Positions 15,619 through 21,681 of a stretch of 21,681 nt of DNA are shown in pieces. The stretch is taken from assembly GCA_910588595.1 (NCBI GenBank), contig CAJUQU010000034.1, positions 1 through 21,681 on the forward strand, read 5' to 3'. This stretch comes from an uncultured Lachnospiraceae bacterium. Its GTDB lineage: Bacteria > Bacillota_A > Clostridia > Lachnospirales > Lachnospiraceae. Within the stretch, counting starts at the first letter, position 1, and every line of letters begins with the position of its first letter. Below the pieces are notes generated by a model, which was not told where the DNA came from, did no database searches, and worked only from the letters and a program-made list of their open reading frames with translations. Both the position numbers and the translations under genes were made by a program.

Positions 15619-17361
15619 ATGGGTGATTGGGGATCGGTCCTTCGGGAGATCGATGACGATTATTTAGTGGGGATTTCCAACAAGGGAATCGTAAAGCGCG
15701 CATATAAGGATATGGAGACGACTGTATGCAAGGTTTCCGGCGATCCGGCAGAGGATATGATCACTGTGAGTGTCGGGGAAGAGACAGTCCACATTAAGAT
15801 ACCTCTCGGCGAAAGCACCTGTTCCTGCCCGTCGAGAAGCATCTGCCGCCATGTGGTACTCGGAATCCTTTCATTGCAGAAGGCGTCAGAAACAAAAGAC
15901 GCAGACAGTGAGACAGTCGGGGAAGAGGAATCGATTGAAAGCAGCCAATCCGATGACACGATGGCGGAGAAAGTACTGCAGCAGATCGCGGACTATCCGA
16001 TTGGAAAACTCGCCAAAAGCCTGGGGGTCCGCAGACTGCAGCAGCTGATCGAAAATGCCAGGATCGGAAATAGACCGCAGATCACTTATGCAAGTGCTGT
16101 GACCGTGCAGCCCTTGAAGCAGGCGACGGAAGTCAGGCTGCTCTATCCGCTGGAATACTCGACGTGCACCTGCCATAAGAAAGAGTTTTGTGTCCACAAG
16201 GCGGAGGCGGTCTTGTGGTGCAAGCTCGCATCAGGGCAGACGAACATTGAAGCGCTGGAGCAGAATCAGGATGTAAGTGCGGAGTATGACATGGAACAGA
16301 TTCAGGACGCAGTTCTTCAGATGAAAGCATTTTTGGAGGAGCTTTTGGACACCGGATTGTCGAGGACACCGCACGATGCTCTTGACCGTATGGAACGCCT
16401 TGCAATGATCTGCCACAATGCAAAGCTGTCTGATTTCGAGAGTGACTGGCGGCGTCTGCAGGATTCCTACAGCAAGTATCTCAGGCGGGCGGCATCGCTT
16501 AGGATACAGAAGCTGCTGTGGCAGTTTACCTCATTTTACAGACAGGTGGAACTGCTGGGAAATGCGCAGAATGTCCTTGAAGTGTCAAGGCTTGCGGGGG
16601 CGTTCCGCGCAGAATATTCGTTGGCTCTCGATCTGGATCTGGTCGGTATCGCGATCGAACATTTTGTGAGCAGGAGCGGTTATGAGGGCGAGACGATCTA
16701 TTTTCTGGAAGAGAACACGAAGAAGTGGTATACTTACACACAGGCAAGGCCTGTATTTTATGACAATGCGTACACGATAAATAGTGCAAGACAGCAGTAT
16801 CCGCAGGAGACGCCGTGGAGGTTGGGACTGCCCTTTCACGAGCTTGCATTCTGGCATATTCATCTGGAGCAGGCAAAGTGTGACAACAGGGGGAGACTGT
16901 CATCGAGCAAAGAGACAAAGGGGCAGCTTCTGCAGGATCGAAGAACGGAACAAAATATGCTGACTGCAGATATTTTAGGGAAGTGGTACTATCACGACTT
17001 TGCGCAGCTCTTTGAGGAACTGTTTCAAGACGGACGGACTGCGCCGGAAAAGAGCGGACTGCCGGGGGCAGACAGCACGAGTCGGACCAAACTTGTGTTT
17101 TTAAGACCGGTATCGTGCGGGAAAGCCGTTTTTCTGGAGACAGAACAGAAATTGTATATGGATCTGTATGATGCGTCAGGAAAAGTGGTTGTGGTGGAAG
17201 TCGCCTATTCCGAAAATGAGGCGGAGGGAATCCGGTATCTGGAGAAGATCACAGACGAAAACCTGCCGTGTTTTTTTGGCAGAGTCTATCTGCGCGACGG
17301 CAGGCTCCGTCTGTATCCGATCTCGGTTTTCAACAGGAACGAGTTGAGCGGAACAGGATAA
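15619..17361 (+). CDS. SWIM zinc-finger protein with two CxC...CxH sites (YehQ-like)
   Basis: The 580-residue protein has a SWIM finger near its start, CSCPSRSICRH (C68, C70, C76, H78). A second similar set, CTCHKKEFCVH (C183, C185, C191, H193), lies about 115 residues later. SWIM fingers bind zinc and are used for DNA or protein contact. Between the two lies an acidic linker (about 92-115). The C-terminal two thirds are unassigned. In the E. coli cluster the matching gene is yehQ. ATG 15619 has GGAGGG (15608-15613) five bases upstream; an upstream TTG at 15589 would sit 13 bases after the previous stop but has no ribosome site. Confidence 0.85.
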   Translation: MGDWGSVLREIDDDYLVGISNKGIVKRAYKDMETTVCKVSGDPAEDMITVSVGEETVHIKIPLGESTCSCPSRSICRHVVLGILSLQKASETKDADSETVGEEESIESSQSDDTMAEKVLQQIADYPIGKLAKSLGVRRLQQLIENARIGNRPQITYASAVTVQPLKQATEVRLLYPLEYSTCTCHKKEFCVHKAEAVLWCKLASGQTNIEALEQNQDVSAEYDMEQIQDAVLQMKAFLEELLDTGLSRTPHDALDRMERLAMICHNAKLSDFESDWRRLQDSYSKYLRRAASLRIQKLLWQFTSFYRQVELLGNAQNVLEVSRLAGAFRAEYSLALDLDLVGIAIEHFVSRSGYEGETIYFLEENTKKWYTYTQARPVFYDNAYTINSARQQYPQETPWRLGLPFHELAFWHIHLEQAKCDNRGRLSSSKETKGQLLQDRRTEQNMLTADILGKWYYHDFAQLFEELFQDGRTAPEKSGLPGADSTSRTKLVFLRPVSCGKAVFLETEQKLYMDLYDASGKVVVVEVAYSENEAEGIRYLEKITDENLPCFFGRVYLRDGRLRLYPISVFNRNELSGTG

Positions 17362-17393
17362 TACTTATGGTTTTGCGGTAGGAGTGGGAAAAG

Positions 17394-17753
17394 ATGGATA
17401 TGTATGATAAGGATGAAGCGCTGGGTCAGCTGCTGTGCGATGTGGAAAATCTTATGGAGGACTTGTATCAGAGTGGGTTTGACACCGTACATGACAGTAC
17501 GTTGAAAGCGTTAAAAGACATGGTTGGGCGCACTGCGGCGTACGGCATGGAACTGCTGTCGCAATTGCTCTCAGAGCTGGCAAAAGGGGTGGAGATGCGC
17601 CGGCATCAACTGGAAAAGAAGACGGGTCCCCTGATCGGTGTCTATGTGCAGATCGAGCGGTATGTGAATATTTGCAGGGAAAAGATAGAGTATGACAAGG
17701 GCAGGTGTTACTATTTGGCTGATAAGCAAACAAATATTCATCAGATCTCATGA
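17394..17753 (+). CDS. Small helical protein of unknown function
   Basis: The 119-residue protein has no family I recognise. It looks almost wholly helical (DEALGQLLCDVENLMEDLY, then MELLSQLLSELAKGVEMRRH). It has no membrane segment or signal peptide. AGGAG lies 9 bases before ATG 17394, and the gap to the SWIM gene is 32 bases, so it is probably the last gene of the first operon. A promoter follows right after its stop. It could be a helper of the SWIM or VWA protein; this is only positional inference. Confidence 0.7.
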   Translation: MDMYDKDEALGQLLCDVENLMEDLYQSGFDTVHDSTLKALKDMVGRTAAYGMELLSQLLSELAKGVEMRRHQLEKKTGPLIGVYVQIERYVNICREKIEYDKGRCYYLADKQTNIHQIS

Positions 17754-17760
17754 ATTTCAA

Positions 17761-17789
17761 TTGAATAACCGCATCTAAAAAACTATAAT
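17761..17789 (+). promoter_or_regulatory. Second promoter, before the DUF4132-like genes
   Basis: TTGAAT (17761-17766) and TATAAT (17784-17789) are exactly 17 bases apart, in an AT-rich gap that begins eight bases after the preceding stop. It would start transcription near 17796, 54 bases before the next ATG. The DUF4132 module may therefore be expressed apart from the ATPase operon. Confidence 0.65.
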
Positions 17790-17849
17790 TATCATTATAA
17801 CAGTACTACATTCATCGTTTTCAGTGGACAGGAGGTATCAAAATAGATC

Positions 17850-18167
17850 ATGACGATAAATGCAGACAATCAACAGATCAGTAAGATGATCGCCCTTTTA
17901 ACGAAACTGGGGGTATCCGCACAGGATTGCGAACTGGCGAAAAAGTATCTGAATGGAGATGCCGGGGACGAGGTTCTGGATCAGTTTGAGCGAAAGGATC
18001 TGTCAGGAGGAACGCGGCAGATATACGATGACGCCAAAAAGATCGTGCGCTTTTTTAACGTAGTCTATGCGATCGGTCAGGGATCCTGTCACAGTCTGTT
18101 CTGGTACAATGCGATCGACCGTGCTGAAGAGTATGAATTGTATAAGAGAAAGTACTGCCCTCGCTGA
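17850..18167 (+). CDS. Short paralogue of the DUF4132 protein's N-terminus
   Basis: The 105-residue product matches the start of the large DUF4132-type protein encoded at 18582. By my own alignment 29 of the first 51 residues are identical, including GDEVLDQF. A later segment FFNVVYAIGQGSCHSLF matches LFNVLFAIGHSTSSVLF. It ends at a TGA (18165-18167). The next open frame at 18195 is in the same frame, and the codons between read GKREEEEAD, so the TGA may have split one gene. The AGGAGG (17830-17835) is 14 bases before the ATG, longer than ideal. It is either a domain-only protein or the front of an internally deleted gene copy. Confidence 0.7.
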   Translation: MTINADNQQISKMIALLTKLGVSAQDCELAKKYLNGDAGDEVLDQFERKDLSGGTRQIYDDAKKIVRFFNVVYAIGQGSCHSLFWYNAIDRAEEYELYKRKYCPR

Positions 18168-18194
18168 GGGAAGAGGGAGGAGGAAGAGGCGGAC

Positions 18195-18557
18195 ATGAAC
18201 TATATGGAACGTTTTGGCGGCTGCATCGTCAATGACCTCTCGTTAAATGGAAAATTGACAGGGTTTGGCTGGTGTCGCGGCTGTGTTGAGGATGCGGGCA
18301 GATATCGTACCTATTATCGGGAGGACACCGAGAATGGTATGAGCGTAGAGCTGCATTTTTCAGGAAGCTTTGTCGGATGGCATCAGGAGGAAGTGACGGT
18401 ATATGATGTCAGATTCTATCGGGAGGACAAAGAGAAAGCATGTTTTTTGAGGGATGTTCCGCCAAGATATTTCAGTGAGATCGTTCTGCAGCTCGACAGC
18501 GCAACTGCGTCCGGCAATGAGCGGGAGGAAAACTGGAGGGCAGAACGCTTTAAATGA
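18195..18557 (+). CDS. Fragment resembling the C-terminus of DUF4132 proteins
   Basis: The 120-residue product begins MNYMERFGGCIVNDLSLNG, with GKLTGFGWCRG, YYREDTENGMSVELHFSGS and DVPPRYFSEIVLQL further on. From memory of long DUF4132 proteins this looks like their C-terminal end; the large gene next door cannot confirm it because its 3' end lies outside the window. The gene is in frame with the previous short paralogue and separated from it only by one TGA and nine codons. A purine-rich GGAGGAGG lies about 10 bases before the ATG, so it could also be translated by itself. An ATG at 18204 is an alternative start. Confidence 0.65.
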   Translation: MNYMERFGGCIVNDLSLNGKLTGFGWCRGCVEDAGRYRTYYREDTENGMSVELHFSGSFVGWHQEEVTVYDVRFYREDKEKACFLRDVPPRYFSEIVLQLDSATASGNEREENWRAERFK

Positions 18558-18581
18558 TACCGAAAAAGGAGGGAAACGATC

Positions 18582-21500
18582 ATGATGATCAATACAGATG
18601 ACAAACAGATCGCCGAGGCGGTCGCATTTCTGGAGAAACTGGGGACTTCGGAGCACGACTGTGCGCTGGCGGAAAGATATCTGAACGAGGCAGTCGGGGA
18701 CGAGGTGTTAGACCAGTTCCAGAGGATCGACTTTACAGCTGTGAATATTTCATATCGGATGATACAAGAAGAGCTCAGTGTGATCAAATGGAGAATGACT
18801 CAGGAAGGAAATAAGCTGTGGAGCCGGTTGTTCAACGTGCTGTTTGCGATCGGCCATAGCACGAGCAGTGTCCTGTTCAACAGCAGATGTGTGGATGGCG
18901 AGCAATGCAAGTCATTGGTTATCTATATAGAGAAATGTTCAAAAGAGTCAGGGTATCTGAACGAAAATTGCATAACGGGTTATGATATGCGCAGAGTGAT
19001 GCAGGAGATTTACAATAAACCTGAGAATCTGCAGGGGATCATCGAGCAGTTGAGGGCGGAGGGTGCCAAATATTATCTTACAGTCCTGGCAGTTTATTTC
19101 GGGATGAAGTACACGCAGGCAGGAGCCCTTGAAGCAGGGGATGCCGTGTTTCTGAAAGCGTATGAGGAGGGGATGCTTGACTGCCTCGATGAGTGGCTGG
19201 CAAGGCAGGGGTGTACCTCACATGAGGAGATCGCGGCTGCGATCCGGGCAGACCAGCTTGCACCCAAACTGCTTGATAATGTAAAGAAATGCAGCTTTGC
19301 GGAACCTGAGCGCAGGCAGCTGTGCTTCATCAGCAGTATGGCATACCTGAATTTTACGATTTCCAATGTGCTGCGGGATATCGTCAGGACATGTGCTGCG
19401 GTAGATGCGGAGTGGGCACTGTTTGCGATCGCCGGTGTGACGAGTACATCAGCGGATTCCAAGGCGAGGATCGGCAGCTACAAGAATGCAGACTACAGTG
19501 AGACATTCTGGATCGAGCCTGAAACATATATTCGGGTTATGGCGTATCAGATGGCAGAAAAATATTATTATACAGAGTATATACGCAAGGTCCAGGTCCC
19601 CATTTTAAAATGTCAGCTTGAAAAATATCAGGAGGACTATCTGCGTGCCATGGACGACAGTGGATATGCGTCGCTGCTTGCAAAGAAGGGGTACAGTATG
19701 GGACGAGCCATCGAGGCAGTCAATGTGTTAAAGGATGTATTGAAGGAGGCAGATCCGGGGTTGTATGAGCGGGTCGATGCTGGAAAACCTGATTATGACA
19801 AGATCATTGATCATCTGGTCCGTGAAACGCCGCACGCGGAACTGGCGAGAGAATACCTGAGAGGCAACAGTAAAATATCAGAGTTGTATCCATATGAGAC
19901 GGAGTTTTCTACAGAACACATAATTAGGGACTATCTAAAAGAACATAAAAGACATTGGAATGATAAGGCATTTTTGAACAGATGCAAGGCATTTTTGATC
20001 CTGATCGGATGGGAGAGGACAACGATTGTCGAGAGGGATGAAGACGATCAGATGAAGCATGTGGAGCTGTTTTTCCGGATGCTCGACAGTGAAGGGCTGG
20101 ACATTGCCCATCAGCTCAATGGTTTTGTGGCTTCATACACCGCATACACCGGACCCAAAGGATGCTCGGCGGAGACATTGCTGAAAGGGGCAGTCAATGT
20201 ATTTGCAGCATATCTGGACAGCGGGCGGCGCGCAGAGGTCGTCTTGGCTTTTTCCAAAGCAAAGGCGGAGGGGCGCTATCTGGTGCTGCTCGCGATGCGG
20301 AGAGATACCGCGAAGAACAAACAGGAAATCTTGAACTGCGCATCGGACACCGCAAAGCTTGTCAGGGAGGAACTTTTAGACATTTTATATGGCCAGAGGG
20401 ACTGGCAGGATGAGGTTAAGGCGCTTTTGGGAGCAAAGAAAGCGGCGCAGCGGGAGACCGCCGTACAGGTGCTGTCGCACTGGCAGCAGGAGGACGGTGA
20501 TCATAATTATAATGAAGTGCTCCTGCAGGCGATGGAGAAGGAGAAGAATGCCAAGGTGCTCGCCCTGTTACAGAGTGTGCTCGACATACAGGAGAGCGAT
20601 CTGCCCCAGAAGACACTTTCTAAAGAGGAGCTCATAAAACAGCTGCACAAGGGCAACAAGAAGAAAAGTCTGATATGGGCATACGAAACCCCTTTTCCGA
20701 CAGTGCACCGGACGGGCGGAGAGGAAGTTTCCGAGGAGGAGCTGCAAGCCATTCTGTTGTGTTATGTGTCGCAGGACAAAAATGGCGTCAGCAAAGATGC
20801 AAAGGTACTTGTGGATGATGTGCGGCCAGGAGAGCTTGCGGCATATATGAATGAACTGTTCGATAAATGGCTTGCGGCTGGTGCGGAGTCCAAGAAACGC
20901 TGGGTGCTCTATGCGGCATCGATCCACGGAGGGGAGGAGATCATACAAAGGCTGCAGCACCAGATACAGGAGTGGCCCAAGGAGGCAAGAGGAGCGATCG
21001 CGTCAGAGGCAGTGAAGGCGCTGACATTGAATCCGTCTCCGCGTGCGCTCTTGATAGTGGATGGTATCGCGAGGAAATTCAAATTCAAGCAGGTGAGAGC
21101 TGCTGCGGTCGAAGCGCTCGAGTTTGCGGCGGCAGAGCTCGGCATTACCCGAGAGGAGCTCTCGGACCGCATTGTGCCAGACCTTGGATTTGATGAGAAC
21201 ATGGAAAGAGTATTCGACTATGGAGAGCGTACTTTCACAGTGAGGATCACGCCTGCGCTTGAAATCGAAGTGTATGACGGGAACGGAAAGAAGATCAAGA
21301 ACCTGCCTGCGCCGGGAAAGAAGGATGACGCGGATAAGGCGTCACAGGCGTATGCGGATTTTAAGGATATGAAAAAGCAGATGAAGACGGCTGTTACCAG
21401 CCAGAAAGCGCGTCTGGAATACGCTCTGTCTGTAAAGCGTGAGTGGGGCACGAACGCCTGGAAGGATCTGTTTGTGAAAAATCCTCTGATGCATCAGTTT

Positions 21501-21681
21501 GCGATTGGCCTGATCTGGGGAATCTATGAGGACGGCAGTCTGGTGCAGAGTTTCCGCTACATGGAGGACGGCTCTTTCAACACACAGGACGGAGATGAGT
21601 ACATACTGCCGGAGGGCGTATCCATCAGCCTGATACACCCGATGGAACTGTCTGATGAGGACAGGGCGGCGTGGAAGGAAC
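18582..21681 (+). CDS. Large DUF4132-type protein (YehI-like), partial at the right edge
   Basis: The frame is open from ATG 18582 to the window end (1033 codons, no stop). AAGGAGG lies nine bases upstream (18566-18572). The N-terminal ~100 residues are shared with the small gene at 17850. The middle is helical and looks repeat-like, for example AVQVLSHWQQEDGDHNYNEV near 630-650. The end in view (about 880 onward) carries DUF4132 features: WKDLFVKNPLMHQFAIGLIW, SFRYMEDGSF and SLIHPMEL. No WGR domain, which E. coli YehI has, is seen in the visible part. About 150-250 further residues are expected. It probably acts in the cytoplasm together with the ATPase operon products; its activity is unknown. 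Confidence 0.85.
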   Translation, partial: MMINTDDKQIAEAVAFLEKLGTSEHDCALAERYLNEAVGDEVLDQFQRIDFTAVNISYRMIQEELSVIKWRMTQEGNKLWSRLFNVLFAIGHSTSSVLFNSRCVDGEQCKSLVIYIEKCSKESGYLNENCITGYDMRRVMQEIYNKPENLQGIIEQLRAEGAKYYLTVLAVYFGMKYTQAGALEAGDAVFLKAYEEGMLDCLDEWLARQGCTSHEEIAAAIRADQLAPKLLDNVKKCSFAEPERRQLCFISSMAYLNFTISNVLRDIVRTCAAVDAEWALFAIAGVTSTSADSKARIGSYKNADYSETFWIEPETYIRVMAYQMAEKYYYTEYIRKVQVPILKCQLEKYQEDYLRAMDDSGYASLLAKKGYSMGRAIEAVNVLKDVLKEADPGLYERVDAGKPDYDKIIDHLVRETPHAELAREYLRGNSKISELYPYETEFSTEHIIRDYLKEHKRHWNDKAFLNRCKAFLILIGWERTTIVERDEDDQMKHVELFFRMLDSEGLDIAHQLNGFVASYTAYTGPKGCSAETLLKGAVNVFAAYLDSGRRAEVVLAFSKAKAEGRYLVLLAMRRDTAKNKQEILNCASDTAKLVREELLDILYGQRDWQDEVKALLGAKKAAQRETAVQVLSHWQQEDGDHNYNEVLLQAMEKEKNAKVLALLQSVLDIQESDLPQKTLSKEELIKQLHKGNKKKSLIWAYETPFPTVHRTGGEEVSEEELQAILLCYVSQDKNGVSKDAKVLVDDVRPGELAAYMNELFDKWLAAGAESKKRWVLYAASIHGGEEIIQRLQHQIQEWPKEARGAIASEAVKALTLNPSPRALLIVDGIARKFKFKQVRAAAVEALEFAAAELGITREELSDRIVPDLGFDENMERVFDYGERTFTVRITPALEIEVYDGNGKKIKNLPAPGKKDDADKASQAYADFKDMKKQMKTAVTSQKARLEYALSVKREWGTNAWKDLFVKNPLMHQFAIGLIWGIYEDGSLVQSFRYMEDGSFNTQDGDEYILPEGVSISLIHPMELSDEDRAAWKE

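Noticed and set aside
20867..21193. Plus-strand frame inside the DUF4132 gene
   Set aside because: Gly/Arg-rich overlap in another frame of a clearly coding sequence.
1..21681. CRISPR array
   Set aside because: No regularly spaced direct repeats were seen anywhere; the repeats present are inverted pairs.

Overview
The window looks like accessory DNA from a gut-type member of the Clostridia, most likely Lachnospiraceae. This rests on the gene families (LytTR/GHKL regulators, a DUF6061-like small protein, a transposase of a kind I associate with gut Firmicutes) and on strong AGGAGG-type ribosome sites. It is an inference; there is no rRNA or housekeeping gene to anchor it.

Layout. (1) 1-~923: the 5' part of a DDE transposase gene on the minus strand, running off the left edge, with interleaved inverted repeats at the IS end. 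(2) 1030-8272: an AT-richer regulatory/export cassette: a sigma-70-like factor, about 560 bp of hairpin-dense non-coding DNA, a LytTR response regulator, a soluble GHKL histidine kinase, a terminator, two translationally coupled ABC exporter half-transporters, and a convergent DUF6061-like gene behind a shared terminator. No substrate peptide gene is visible. (3) 8337-10760: a scrap zone of gene fragments: the first 45 codons of an XRE regulator, a 170-bp element ended by 35-nt inverted repeats, a complete lipoprotein gene with its own promoter, the first ~33 codons of a histidine phosphatase, and an orphan ABC-2 permease whose usual start region looks damaged. (4) 10800-21681: a plus-strand island of GC-richer genes: MoxR-type AAA+ ATPase, DUF5682 protein, VWA protein with intact MIDAS, double-SWIM protein, a small helical protein, then a second promoter, a shrunken DUF4132-like gene split by one in-frame TGA, and a large DUF4132-type gene running off the right edge.

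The four core genes and the DUF4132 protein match in family and approximate order the poorly understood E. coli yehI-yehL-yehM-yehP-yehQ cluster. Expected logic: the MoxR ATPase remodels a partner through the VWA metal-binding protein, while the DUF5682, SWIM and DUF4132 proteins are sensors, effectors or nucleic-acid binding parts. Related MoxR-VWA systems have been proposed as biological-conflict systems, but no function is demonstrated here. The most striking local features are the shrunken DUF4132 paralogue next to the full gene, and the 35-nt inverted repeat in which every mismatch is a G-U pair in plus-strand RNA.
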